Shown here piece after piece: positions 38,699-48,015 of a stretch of DNA of 49,154 nt. The stretch lies in the NCBI GenBank assembly GCA_964502145.1, contig CAZCVI010000054.1, forward strand, positions 1-49,154. The letters are read 5' to 3'. The notes below the pieces were generated by a model. That model saw only the letters and a list, made by a program, of their open reading frames with translations. It was not told the DNA's origin and did not search any database. Numbering within the stretch: the first letter of the stretch is position 1; the number at the start of each line of letters is the position of its first letter. This stretch comes from CAZCVI01 sp964502145 (GTDB taxonomy: Bacteria; Acidobacteriota; Aminicenantia; UBA2199). The translations under genes and the position numbers were made by a program.

Positions 38699-41443
38699 CT
38701 AACTTCTATCTTTTTTAATGTAATAAACTGCCGGTTCTGTACCTAATTCTTCCAGCACCCGATGAATCCCCGCTGTTTTGACCAGGACGCTCACCTTGGT
38801 TTTGGGGTCCATCAGGTTGCCGAAGGTGATGGCGCCGGACGGACAGGTTTGGGCACAGGCAGGTTGAACCTCGCCATCTTTGACCAGCCGTTTCTCGTCT
38901 TTGGCCTGGTCTTTGGCCGCACGTATACGCTGGATACAGAAGGAACACTTCTCCATCACACCACCGGGCCGCACGGAAAGTGCTGGATTGGACTGGGTGT
39001 AGAGCGGCAGGTTATCCTTGGCTGCAAACCAATTAAAACGGCGCACTTGATAAGGACAGTTGTTGGCACAATAACGGGTGCCCACACAACGATTATAAAC
39101 CTGGGCATTTAATCCTTCCGGCGTATGATAGGTGGCAAAGACCGGGCACACGTTCTCGCAGGGGGCACAATCGCACTGCTGGCACATCATGGGCAGGAAC
39201 TCCGGTTTGGCCGGGTCGTTGTAATAGGGTTCAATGCGCAACCAGGAGGCCTCGCGACCTTTTAAATGTTGAATCTTGCCAGTCAGTGGCACGTTGTTCT
39301 CAATGTAACAAGCCGCGACGCAGGCAGCACAACCCGTGCAGGCATCCAGGTCGATCACCAGACCCCAACGGTAATCTTTATGTTCATGCGGCGGATACAG
39401 GGTGTGGCGTTTGTATTCGTGGTGATGCGCATTGGCAGCTTTGGGATCATGAAAATCGTCTTCGGGTAAAATGCCACGCTTGCCCGTAGTATAAGAACCA
39501 GATAAACAGGCCAAACGGGATGTTTTGCCAGTAGGAGTCAGGGTCACTCCGTCTAAACAGAACAGCAATTGCCCGCTCACCAGATCCGTGGGTAATGCTA
39601 AACCAGCACAGGCATCAATAGATAACGTGCGCTGTCCAGCGGTTAAACCTGGACTCACCGCCACGGGCAGGGTTAACGTGCCGGCTTTGGTGGTCAGGGT
39701 TAGGATGTCGCCAGTTACAAGCTTGGCTTTTTCTGCTTCAGCCGGGGAAATGGCCACCCACTGACCGTAAGTAATAGCAGTCATGGGGTCGGGTATCTCT
39801 GCTAACAACGCGATATCGGCACTGCGTCCATCAAAAGTGCGGATAGACGGCGTGATAAACAGGCACTCGCTACTCTGCGGGATACTGGGAAGAGATAGCT
39901 TGGGCCCTGCCACCAATTGGACCGGTATGGCGGGGATATCTGTCAAAATAAACCCACGGGTAATCCAATGTTCCCCTCTACCCTGCCAATGGTCTGCCAA
40001 GTAGTCGCGATAGGATATGTTGCGGCCCATTAACAACAATAACATATCTCCCTCGCTTTTGGTCTGATGAATTGGTTCCAAAACCGGTTGAATAATGGAA
40101 AACAATCCTTTGCGCGGCGTGGCATCGCCCCAGCTTTCCATGGGGTGGGAGAGGGGCAACACCAGATCACACAACGCGGTCAGTTCATCCGGGGTTTCGG
40201 CCAATGCTACTTTGAAGGGAATCTTTTTAAGCGCTGGCAATAGGCCAGGTAATACGCTGGCGCCATGGAAGCGTGAAAAGAGCGCGGTTCCGATAGAGCC
40301 ATTGTTACAATAATGGATAAAAGAAGCCAAATGGAACATGGTGCCCACGGATTCATTGTTTAATGAATGGCTGTAGTCCACCGTGCCGTTTTCCCCCACC
40401 ATGCCCAAAGACCATTGCAACAGTGCGCCATACAACGCTGTGGCACTGCCATTGGTATTGGCCGTGGACGGACCACCGCAGATCAGCAACGGATTCTGCG
40501 CACCAGATAACGTTTGCGTGATGGCCGTGATAAACTCTTTCGACAGATTCGTTAATTCCGCTGTTTTGGTCAGGCTGAGAACCGGCACAGCAGCCATTAG
40601 TTCTGCCGGGATACTATTCTTTTGGCGCACATGTCGTAGCAGATAGGCCAGTAAATAGGTTTCGCTGCCCGGTTTGAGTGGGGCGCGATGTTCTGCTGCC
40701 GCACCCGTGAGCGAGAGATAGGGCTCTACATGGAACCAGCGGAAATATTTATTTTTCTGTGCGTGCTGAAACTGCTTCATCCATTCCACCGGGCTAAGAA
40801 ACGTCTCGAAGATATCCGCGCCTACTGTCACCAGTGTATCGCATGAATCAATGCGGTAACGTGGCACCACGTCCAGGCCGAAGAGTTGTTGCCCCGCATT
40901 TTTAATGGCACTGTGGTTGAACAGTTCCACCTCTTTTTGCCGTTCAATTTGCATAGCCCCGCAGAACTCATCCAGTAAGGTGGCCAGTGAACCCGTGGTT
41001 TGGGAAGCAAGGTAGACATTCTTTTTCCCTTTAGTCGTGTTCTCTTTTAGTGTTGTTTTTAAAACATGTAATGCCGTGTCCCACGACACCGGTTTTAAAG
41101 TACCGTGGCTATCTTTTAATAGCGGTTGGGTAAATCGTTCTGTATGATAGAGTCGGGCCAACGAGGCTTGGCCGCGCATGCATAACGCGCCTGTATTGAT
41201 GGGGTGGTCCAGGTTGCCTTCCAGTTTCACCGGTTTATCATCCAGGATGGTCACTTGTAGGCCACAATGGGCCGGACACTCCATGCATGTACTGCGACTG
41301 AACCGGGGCACACCGGGAATAGTGCCGTCTTCGGGTGGCACTAAATAAGGTAACAAGGTGCGGTCCGCATTATTGGTATTACAGGCCGCGATGGCTGCAC
41401 CGGAGGCAATACCCATCACTTTGAAAAAATCTCTTCGTTTCAT
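38699..41443 (-). CDS. actB: alternative complex III iron-sulphur subunit ActB (Tat-exported)
   Basis: 914 residues. The N-terminus MKRRDFFKVMGIASGAAIAA carries a twin-arginine motif and ends at C21 in a lipobox-like IAAC, so it may be exported folded and lipid-anchored. A molybdopterin-oxidoreductase-like domain follows, with a [4Fe-4S] ligand set C53, C56, C60 and C88. The last about 230 residues are a ferredoxin-like electron wire: CTGCAACVAAC, CQQCDCAPCENVC, CVGTRYCANNC and CSFC...CAQTC. In characterised ActB the molybdenum cofactor is absent; that cannot be tested here. Electrons pass from quinol to the clusters and ActA haems. Confidence 0.95.
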   Translation of the reverse strand: MKRRDFFKVMGIASGAAIAACNTNNADRTLLPYLVPPEDGTIPGVPRFSRSTCMECPAHCGLQVTILDDKPVKLEGNLDHPINTGALCMRGQASLARLYHTERFTQPLLKDSHGTLKPVSWDTALHVLKTTLKENTTKGKKNVYLASQTTGSLATLLDEFCGAMQIERQKEVELFNHSAIKNAGQQLFGLDVVPRYRIDSCDTLVTVGADIFETFLSPVEWMKQFQHAQKNKYFRWFHVEPYLSLTGAAAEHRAPLKPGSETYLLAYLLRHVRQKNSIPAELMAAVPVLSLTKTAELTNLSKEFITAITQTLSGAQNPLLICGGPSTANTNGSATALYGALLQWSLGMVGENGTVDYSHSLNNESVGTMFHLASFIHYCNNGSIGTALFSRFHGASVLPGLLPALKKIPFKVALAETPDELTALCDLVLPLSHPMESWGDATPRKGLFSIIQPVLEPIHQTKSEGDMLLLLMGRNISYRDYLADHWQGRGEHWITRGFILTDIPAIPVQLVAGPKLSLPSIPQSSECLFITPSIRTFDGRSADIALLAEIPDPMTAITYGQWVAISPAEAEKAKLVTGDILTLTTKAGTLTLPVAVSPGLTAGQRTLSIDACAGLALPTDLVSGQLLFCLDGVTLTPTGKTSRLACLSGSYTTGKRGILPEDDFHDPKAANAHHHEYKRHTLYPPHEHKDYRWGLVIDLDACTGCAACVAACYIENNVPLTGKIQHLKGREASWLRIEPYYNDPAKPEFLPMMCQQCDCAPCENVCPVFATYHTPEGLNAQVYNRCVGTRYCANNCPYQVRRFNWFAAKDNLPLYTQSNPALSVRPGGVMEKCSFCIQRIRAAKDQAKDEKRLVKDGEVQPACAQTCPSGAITFGNLMDPKTKVSVLVKTAGIHRVLEELGTEPAVYYIKKDRS

Positions 41444-41472
41444 CTTAAAAACTCCTCATCATAGTTCTGAAC

Positions 41473-41985
41473 CTATTTGTGACAGGTTAAACAATCCGTG
41501 GGCGCTTTATTGGCCCGATGACAGGACACACAGAACCCCATATCAAACGACCGTACTTGACGGGCCGTGGTCATGGCTTTCATCTCGCTATGGCAATAAG
41601 TACAATCCACACCGGCCTTAATATGGCGCTTATGGGTAAAATACACATGCCAGAGCAACCGATTCACTTTGCGCCAGGGAATGAGTTCTTTTTTCGTCCA
41701 ATACGCGGTTAGTTTCTTAATTTCCGGGCGGTCTATAGCCGCTGTTTCGTGGCATTCCATGCAGATAGACATGGCGGGCAGAGTGGCGCGGGGTGATTTA
41801 TCCGCGTTTTCGTGGCAGTGGGTGCAATCAAGCTGTAACCCCACCACATGCACCTGATGTGTATACGCAATGGGTTGATCTGGCTTACGACCGGTAAAAT
41901 ACCAGTGTCCGGCTAACCCGGCAACGACCAATAACCCAATACCTAAAAGACCAATCAACAATAGAGGCACGATTCTCTTCATCAC
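41473..41985 (-). CDS. actA: alternative complex III pentahaem cytochrome c ActA
   Basis: 170 residues. One N-terminal membrane anchor (PLLLIGLLGIGLLVVAGLAG) precedes five CxxCH haem sites at C54, C75, C128, C152 and C165. That five-haem count and a single anchor are the ActA layout. ActA passes electrons from ActB to downstream cytochromes in the periplasm. actB follows after 29 bases. Confidence 0.95.
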   Translation of the reverse strand: MMKRIVPLLLIGLLGIGLLVVAGLAGHWYFTGRKPDQPIAYTHQVHVVGLQLDCTHCHENADKSPRATLPAMSICMECHETAAIDRPEIKKLTAYWTKKELIPWRKVNRLLWHVYFTHKRHIKAGVDCTYCHSEMKAMTTARQVRSFDMGFCVSCHRANKAPTDCLTCHK

Positions 41986-42003
41986 ACTTCAACTCCTCAT
42001 CTT

Positions 42004-43242
42004 CTATTTCACTTTGCCCATAAGGAACTTCACCACCGCCTTGATCTTGCTGGTGGTCAAACCCGGATTCGGCATCAAGGTATAAGCGGGGTCTATTTTT
42101 TTCGGGTTACTTATGAAGGCAATCAACTCATTCTCTTTGCCCACGTATTTCGGTAACACCGTCAGCAGCGGTGGGCCCAGTCTCTTTTGATCCATACTGT
42201 GACAGGCTGAACATATCGTATTAAATATTTCTTCGCCTTTGCTTGCATCCACCCCGGCTGTTTTAGCATAAATCTCTTCCCGTTTGCTCACTTCTTCTTC
42301 CCAGGCTTTTTCCGCGTCCATACGGGCAACCGCTATCGTTTCTAAACTGGCATTGGTTTGTAAGATACGATCTCTGCCAATCATCAAACCAAAAGCCACT
42401 AGCCCCAGTACAAAAAAAGTCACACCATAACGGGGGCGGCACTCTTTATAGTTCTGCAACATCCGCACCACCAATACGGTAACAAAAAACAATGCCACCA
42501 CCAATAAGGCAGCAACAACATACACGGAAATAGAAAGGGCATACACGGGCAAGTTAAATAAATCCAAAAACAGCAACGGCGGGGTCAACAACGAACCGGC
42601 CAACACCATGCCATACCCATGATACTTCAACAAATTAAAATGCGGGCAAGCTTCAGGTAACTGTTTCTCAGTCCACCGGTAATAAAAGAAAAGGACGGCA
42701 CCACCGGTCAACAACAACGACAACATCAAAAACCCGCCAAATTGCAGCAACGGGGTAATCGAAAAAAGCGGGAAAGGGACCATGGTTTTCTGCAACGGCC
42801 ACTTCTCAGGAAACATAAGAAACGCCATCAAATTAATAAAATGAAAACAATACAACACCACTAACAGTACTCCACCCGCCCCGGCAATAATATTCGCGGT
42901 ACGCCGATACACCGACAACAACACCAACCCGCTGACCATTAACAATATAATCTTCAGCAAATACCAATGAATGGGCACACCACCGGTAAACAAGACCATC
43001 CGATACAACAAGGCCAATGCCAAAGCAGGCAATACGCCAAAAATGATCCATATTCCGGTTTTTCCCATCACCAACTGGATAAAATCATGGGATAGTTGCG
43101 GTTTCTTCTTCCAGTAAGCCACTGAAAACACCGACGAAACCAATACCATACCCATATAAGGCAAATGGAACACCAACATAAAATAAACCAAATACGATAA
43201 TATTTGCAAAAACTTAAAGCTAGGTGGTATTAAAACATCCAT
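42004..43242 (-). CDS. polytopic membrane protein with C-terminal cytochrome c domain
   Basis: 412 residues from ATG 43242 (GAGGAT upstream); a longer in-frame start at 43392 would run through a repeat and adds 50 unlikely residues. About eight or nine membrane helices fill residues 10-320, followed by a periplasmic charged linker and a monohaem cytochrome c domain with CSACH (about 345-349) and a later Met (LMPNPG) as a likely axial ligand. It lies between haem O synthase and actA, 18 bases before actA. No separate ActE is seen between actD and actF, so this protein could supply the mobile or docking cytochrome. I do not recognise the membrane part. Confidence 0.7.
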   Translation of the reverse strand: MDVLIPPSFKFLQILSYLVYFMLVFHLPYMGMVLVSSVFSVAYWKKKPQLSHDFIQLVMGKTGIWIIFGVLPALALALLYRMVLFTGGVPIHWYLLKIILLMVSGLVLLSVYRRTANIIAGAGGVLLVVLYCFHFINLMAFLMFPEKWPLQKTMVPFPLFSITPLLQFGGFLMLSLLLTGGAVLFFYYRWTEKQLPEACPHFNLLKYHGYGMVLAGSLLTPPLLFLDLFNLPVYALSISVYVVAALLVVALFFVTVLVVRMLQNYKECRPRYGVTFFVLGLVAFGLMIGRDRILQTNASLETIAVARMDAEKAWEEEVSKREEIYAKTAGVDASKGEEIFNTICSACHSMDQKRLGPPLLTVLPKYVGKENELIAFISNPKKIDPAYTLMPNPGLTTSKIKAVVKFLMGKVK

Positions 43243-43254
43243 GATCGCAATCCT

Positions 43255-43374
43255 CTTCTTAAATTTCCCATTAATGCCTCCGGCGGCCAAAAACCTTTTC
43301 GAGAAAAGGTTTCTGGACTTCCAAAAGCTTTTGCTATTATTCTCATAATTCTCATAATTCCCATAATTCTCATG
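43255..43374. repeat. hairpin plus ATAATTCTC short repeats between ctaB and the cytochrome gene
   Basis: AAACCTTTTC-GA-GAAAAGGTTT forms a perfect 10-bp stem (about 43292-43313) flanked by CCTCCGGCGG and TCTGGACTTCCAAAAG. A run of 9-10-base units (ATAATTCTC, four copies, one as ATAATTCCC) follows at about 43334-43374. It may be a dispersed element in the operon. Confidence 0.65.
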
Positions 43375-44242
43375 TTCTGACCAAAAAACCATGATCTATG
43401 ATTAGAGTAACCATGATCACCACGGCAAACACATTAATAAACATAAACACCCGCCGATACACCATCACTCCGACCCCACGCGACCTCACCAACCCCACGG
43501 CCCCGACACACAACCCCACCACTCCCAAAAACAACACGACCAACGAAACAGGATGATGAAACATGCGCAACAACGGAAACAACATCCCCATACACGCGGT
43601 AGCCACAACCCAAACAAACGTGATCCGCGCCAACTGGGCGGCAGAAAACGTTTGCGTCAACGAGGGAAACCCAGCCCGTATATAATCCTCCGCATGAATC
43701 CCCAACAACAACCAAAAATGCGGCACCTGCCACATATAAAAAAACACCAATAACCCCACCCATACCGGCGACTGCACACTTCCCCCACCCGCAAACCACC
43801 CGATCACTGGCGGCAACGCCCCAATCAACGCCCCAGGCACCGCAGCAAAAGCAGTTACACGCTTCAAATAGGTATACATGCCATTATACAAAACCACCGC
43901 CATCATTCCCAAACCAGCCGTCAATACCCCAAAAAACAATAACAACACACCAACCCCCACCCCAAGCAACCCCACGACCAACACCAACGCCACCCACGGC
44001 AAAAATTCCCCAGCCGGTAAAGGCCGCAAACGAGTCCGCTCCATCAAGCCATCCTTTCCCCGCTCCTGAAATTGATTCAACGCCGCCGCTCCCCCGGCCA
44101 AAACAAACATGGCCATTACAAATAAACCCAACCGCCACGAAAACCCTTCATACGCCACAATATACCCGGTCGCCGCAGACAACGTCGACAATAATACAAT
44201 GCGGAACTTGATAAACACCAAAATACCAGAAAACAACTTCAT
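43370..44242 (-). CDS. ctaB: haem O synthase (protohaem IX farnesyltransferase)
   Basis: 290 residues with about nine membrane helices. The polyprenyl-diphosphate site is clear: N56 and D64 in ALNQFQERGKDGLMERTR, then R71-L-R-P. The enzyme attaches farnesyl to haem b to make haem O, the first step to haem A for the oxidase encoded alongside. It starts one base after the coxB stop. The coding strand is very rich in G and T (GTG, GGG, GTT codons), so the plus strand here is almost free of G, unlike its neighbours. Confidence 0.95.
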   Translation of the reverse strand: MKLFSGILVFIKFRIVLLSTLSAATGYIVAYEGFSWRLGLFVMAMFVLAGGAAALNQFQERGKDGLMERTRLRPLPAGEFLPWVALVLVVGLLGVGVGVLLLFFGVLTAGLGMMAVVLYNGMYTYLKRVTAFAAVPGALIGALPPVIGWFAGGGSVQSPVWVGLLVFFYMWQVPHFWLLLGIHAEDYIRAGFPSLTQTFSAAQLARITFVWVVATACMGMLFPLLRMFHHPVSLVVLFLGVVGLCVGAVGLVRSRGVGVMVYRRVFMFINVFAVVIMVTLIIDHGFLVRT

Positions 44243-44243
44243 C

Positions 44244-45173
44244 TTATTTCTGTTCCTGCTGTCCCGGGTCTTTCCCGTTCTTCAAAAATTGCACGATTTG
44301 TTCGATCTGGGTTTTCGTAATATCCGGTGGTAGCTCCATAATATTATCCTGACCCTTCACTACCTCCGCGCCTGGACTGGTAATCGAACGACGCAAATAC
44401 TCTTCATCTACAATAATCTCTTTTTCCACTCCGTTTACTAAAACCACCCGTTTCTGTCCAAATATTCCTTTTAATGAGGTCCGTGCCCCAGCCGAACCAT
44501 CCAGCGAATGACAATCCAAACATCCCAGTTCTTTCATCCACTCCAATGTTGGCACCACCGGTGCTTTTTCTTTTTTCTCGTTGTACCAGACATCAAAATC
44601 CGCCTGATTCATCACGATCACCTGCGAAAGCATATAAGAATGCCGCTGTCCACAAAATTCCGCGCAATAAATATCCGATGGCCCCACATCCTGCGGCTTG
44701 AACCACAAATAAGTCTCCCGTCCAGGCACCACATCTTCTTTTACCCGTTCAGCGGGCACATAAAAACTATGCACCACATCCAGTGATTTTAATAACAGTT
44801 TTACACTCTTATTCACCGGTACATAGAGCTTGTCTGTAACCCGCCCATTGGCATACTCAAACTTCCATTGCCACATTTGCCCCGTCACCTGCACGACCAT
44901 TGCATCTTTGGGCGCATTGCGCATGAACTTAAAACCCTCGTAACCATAATAAAACATGAACAACACCAATATCGTTGGAATCACCGTCCATAGAATTTCC
45001 AACCACGCTTTTTCCGTGACCTGTTCCGGTTTCGGGTGTCGTGTGCGGTTGTATTTGAACCCAAACCAGATCATCAGCCCTGTAACAAGCACCAGCAACA
45101 CTACCGAGGCTATAATAATAAATAAAAAGACACTATCTACCGTCTCCGCAATCGTCACTCCTACAGGATACAT
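44244..45173 (-). CDS. coxB: cytochrome c oxidase subunit II with fused cytochrome c (caa3 type)
   Basis: 309 residues. Two membrane helices (VFLFIIIASVVLLVLVTGLM; ILWTVIPTILVLFMFYYG) precede the CuA domain, with ligands H135, C170, C174, H178 and M181 in CAEFCGQRHSYM. A cytochrome c domain follows with CLDCH (218-222) and a later MELPP. This is the caa3 layout: electrons enter through the fused haem, pass CuA and reach subunit I. It is co-transcribed with coxD and ctaB. Confidence 0.95.
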   Translation of the reverse strand: MYPVGVTIAETVDSVFLFIIIASVVLLVLVTGLMIWFGFKYNRTRHPKPEQVTEKAWLEILWTVIPTILVLFMFYYGYEGFKFMRNAPKDAMVVQVTGQMWQWKFEYANGRVTDKLYVPVNKSVKLLLKSLDVVHSFYVPAERVKEDVVPGRETYLWFKPQDVGPSDIYCAEFCGQRHSYMLSQVIVMNQADFDVWYNEKKEKAPVVPTLEWMKELGCLDCHSLDGSAGARTSLKGIFGQKRVVLVNGVEKEIIVDEEYLRRSITSPGAEVVKGQDNIMELPPDITKTQIEQIVQFLKNGKDPGQQEQK

Positions 45174-45175
45174 AT

Positions 45176-45230
45176 TTCACCTCATCATCATTATCATAAT
45201 AATAATAGTAGTAGTAATAATAATATTGTC
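45176..45230. repeat. trinucleotide-rich microsatellite between coxD and coxB
   Basis: Runs of ATC/ATA/GTA triplets (CATCATCATTATCATAATAA and on) fill most of the gap between the coxD stop and the coxB start. Such low-complexity DNA between coupled genes is unusual and may vary in length. Confidence 0.7.
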
Positions 45231-45533
45231 TTACCGATAGGAGACATCGGCAAACGTTAACACCAGGATCACCATCAGAATAAAAATCGCCAGGGTGAGC
45301 ATGATTTTAAATACTTTATCTTCATATTTGATATGCATAAAATAAAGCACGACCAGTGTACTCTTGGCTGAAGCGATTACAATCGCGCCCCAGATACTCC
45401 ATTGCCCTAGATTTAATCCCGCCACCGTGACCGTAAGAGCCGTTAACACCAACAAACCCAACCAGATGGAAATGTATGTGGAAAAAGGCCGTGGACTCTT
45501 TTTCTTTATTAATTCTTCCGCATGTGCCATCAC
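45231..45533 (-). CDS. coxD: cytochrome c oxidase subunit IV
   Basis: 100 residues with three membrane helices (IWLGLLVLTALTVTVAGL, IWGAIVIASAKSTLVVLYFM, IMLTLAIFILMVILVLTFAD). The YFMHIKYEDK segment after helix 2 is typical of bacterial CtaF/CoxD small subunits. It stabilises the oxidase. It lies 47 bases after coxC and 57 before coxB. Confidence 0.9.
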   Translation of the reverse strand: MMAHAEELIKKKSPRPFSTYISIWLGLLVLTALTVTVAGLNLGQWSIWGAIVIASAKSTLVVLYFMHIKYEDKVFKIMLTLAIFILMVILVLTFADVSYR

Positions 45534-45580
45534 TTGTACTCCATATTATATATACATCAAAAATTCATCCACTCAAACAC

Positions 45581-46348
45581 TCATGTAATCAGATAAAAAA
45601 GTGGGAACAGGAAAATCCAGACCACATCCACCAGATGCCAGTACAAGCCCGCGTTTTCCATTTTAATACCCAGGCGGTCCGAGACATCTTCATTTTCGCC
45701 GTAGATCAGGGTCATTTTAATTTCATCCACCGCTTCGCTTTCCCCGTGTTGCCACAGCGTTTCCCCGGCACCCGCTTGAACCAGCAAATCCGCCCGGTTC
45801 ACATTGCCCAAACGAACCCGTTTGCGCGGGCGACGCACCACCTGGACCAGCATCACAGTCAGAATAATCAGTCCAATAATAATATGCAGCCCATGCAGCC
45901 CGGTCATCAAATAATAGAGACTATAAAACACACTCTCTCCTGGCGTATGGGATTGCAACACCTCCGAATTCGGATACAAACCATGATGAATCTTGGTGGA
46001 CCATTCCATATATTTATTAATCAAAAAAATCACACCCATAATCATCGTGGCCGACAACATCCAGGCCGCGTGTTTCCGTTTCCGGTTCTCCAGATGCAAC
46101 ACCGCCAGCACCATCGTTAAACTGCTGGTCAGCAGGATCACCGTGTTCAGACCACCCATAAACGTATCCAATTGAGCCGCCGCATAATGAAAGTCCGCGG
46201 CGAACTGGTGGCGGTACACCGCATACAATAAAAACAACCCGCCAAAAAGCAGCAATTCAGTAAACAAAAAAAGCCACATGCCAATCCGTGCGCCCTGGTG
46301 ATCTTTATGCGCCAGCGGAAAATTTTCAATCGTCGTGCCCGTAGTCAT
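45581..46348 (-). CDS. coxC: cytochrome c oxidase subunit III
   Basis: 255 residues. The opening KDHQGARIGMWLFLFTELLLF and the later YYLMTGLHGLHIIIGLIIL match CoxC/CyoC. About six helices are present. Between the GLHGLH helix and the last helix (ENAGLYWHLVDVVWIFLFPL) lies a hydrophilic insert of about 55 residues (starting RKRVRLGNVNRADLLVQAG) that standard subunit III proteins lack or have shorter. It starts two bases after coxA. Confidence 0.93.
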   Translation of the reverse strand: MTTGTTIENFPLAHKDHQGARIGMWLFLFTELLLFGGLFLLYAVYRHQFAADFHYAAAQLDTFMGGLNTVILLTSSLTMVLAVLHLENRKRKHAAWMLSATMIMGVIFLINKYMEWSTKIHHGLYPNSEVLQSHTPGESVFYSLYYLMTGLHGLHIIIGLIILTVMLVQVVRRPRKRVRLGNVNRADLLVQAGAGETLWQHGESEAVDEIKMTLIYGENEDVSDRLGIKMENAGLYWHLVDVVWIFLFPLFYLIT

Positions 46349-46350
46349 GG

Positions 46351-48012
46351 TTAGACTCCTGCCAAGGGGAAGCCGTTTTCGTCACGATCATAAGGGCCAC
46401 CATTTACTTCCGGCAGCACGTGGAAGTTTTCCAATGGTGGTGGCGAGGATGTGCGCCATTCCAGCGTCGTGCCCAGCCAAGGATTATCACCCGCCAGTGT
46501 GCCGGTCCGAAGCGAACGAATCAACGTGGCGAAAAAGTAAATCAAACCCGTCACCAATAACCAGGACCCCACCGTGGCCACAATGTGCAGCGTGTGGAAT
46601 TGCGGTAAATAATCATAATAGCGCCGTGGCATTCCTTTAAAACCCAGGATCATCATGGTCATATATAACATATTGAACCCCACGAACAAAAAAGCCCAAC
46701 TGCGGTAAATCGCTTTTTTATCGTACATTTTCCCCGTCATCTTCGGCAGCCAGTACAGCAATGCCGCGAAGAAAGCAAAACCGGTGCCGCCGAACATCAC
46801 ATAATGAAAATGACCCACCACAAAATAGGTATCGTGGATATGTACATCCGTGGCCAGTGCCCCGTTCACCAGTCCAGTTAAACCGCCAATCGCAAACAGG
46901 AACACAAACGAGAAGGTAAAAAACATGGGGGGATCCAAACGAATTGATCCTTTATATAACGTCGCAATCCAGTTAAACACTTTAATGCCACTGGGTATGG
47001 CCACCAGGAAAGTCAGTAGCGAAAAAATCCAGCGTGCTGTATCGCTCATGCCGCTGGTGAACATGTGGTGACCCCAGACCAGATAACCCACAAAGGCAAT
47101 CGCCAGACTGGAGAAGGCAATGGCTTTATAACCATATATTTTTTTGCGACTAAATGTTGGGATAATTTCCGACACCACGCCCATGGCCGGTAGAATCATA
47201 ATATACACCGCCGGGTGGGAATAAATCCAGAACAAGTGTTGATAGAGCAGAGGGTCACCGCCCCGTGCCGCGTCAAACAGTCCCAGGCTCAGCAGTCGTT
47301 CCCCCATCACCAGCAGCAAAGTCACGCTGAGAATCGGGGTCGCCAGGACTTGAATCCATGCCGTGGCGTAACTGCTCCAGACAAACAGCGGCATACGGAA
47401 CCAGCCCATGCCTTTGGCGCGGTGGCGGTGAATCGTCACGATAAAATTCAAACCCGTTAGAATCGAAGAGAACCCCAGAATAAATGCACCCAATACCGCC
47501 ATCGTCACATTGGTTCCCGTGCGTGTGCTATAGGGAGCATAAAAAGTCCAGCCTGTATCCGGTGTGCCACCACCCAGGAACAACGACGAAACCGCCACAA
47601 TCGCGCCCAGCACATAAATCCACCAGGACAGCAAATTCAAGCGGGGAAAAGCCACATCTGCCGCGCCAATTTGCAACGGCAGGAAGAAGTTGCCCATCGT
47701 CGCCGGGATACCTGGAATAATAAACAGGAAGATCATAATCATTCCATGTAGCGTGAAAAAAGCATTGTACGTATTCGGACTAACCAGTGTGCGTCCCGGT
47801 GCAATTAATTCCAGACGCATCAGGATGCCGATAGCCGCACCCACCGCAAAAAAAGTCAGAATGGATATCAGATAAAGGATGCCAATCCGTTTGTGATCCG
47901 TCGACAGTATCCAACCCAGCAGACCTTTATGTCGTCCCGGAGTCGTTAAATAATTCTCTTGACCCATTGTTTTTGTCGTAGTTGTTTCGGTTGTTTCAGT
48001 TCGTTCAGTCAT
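46351..48012 (-). CDS. coxA: cytochrome c oxidase subunit I
   Basis: 553 residues with twelve or more membrane helices. All key residues are present: H89 (low-spin haem), H266-P-A-V-Y270 (CuB and the His-Tyr cross-link), H315-H316 (CuB), and H401/H403 in VVGHFHYV (haem a3 and haem a). It reduces oxygen to water and pumps protons. The N-terminal 15 residues are a Thr/Glu repeat of no obvious role, and a start at the internal MGQENYL is possible. SCO lies three bases upstream. Confidence 0.97.
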   Translation of the reverse strand: MTERTETTETTTTKTMGQENYLTTPGRHKGLLGWILSTDHKRIGILYLISILTFFAVGAAIGILMRLELIAPGRTLVSPNTYNAFFTLHGMIMIFLFIIPGIPATMGNFFLPLQIGAADVAFPRLNLLSWWIYVLGAIVAVSSLFLGGGTPDTGWTFYAPYSTRTGTNVTMAVLGAFILGFSSILTGLNFIVTIHRHRAKGMGWFRMPLFVWSSYATAWIQVLATPILSVTLLLVMGERLLSLGLFDAARGGDPLLYQHLFWIYSHPAVYIMILPAMGVVSEIIPTFSRKKIYGYKAIAFSSLAIAFVGYLVWGHHMFTSGMSDTARWIFSLLTFLVAIPSGIKVFNWIATLYKGSIRLDPPMFFTFSFVFLFAIGGLTGLVNGALATDVHIHDTYFVVGHFHYVMFGGTGFAFFAALLYWLPKMTGKMYDKKAIYRSWAFLFVGFNMLYMTMMILGFKGMPRRYYDYLPQFHTLHIVATVGSWLLVTGLIYFFATLIRSLRTGTLAGDNPWLGTTLEWRTSSPPPLENFHVLPEVNGGPYDRDENGFPLAGV

Positions 48013-48015
48013 GAC

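Noticed and set aside
43434..44138. Long alternative frames across ctaB on both strands
   Set aside because: They result from the strong strand asymmetry of ctaB; the haem O synthase frame has all family motifs and the correct position in the operon.
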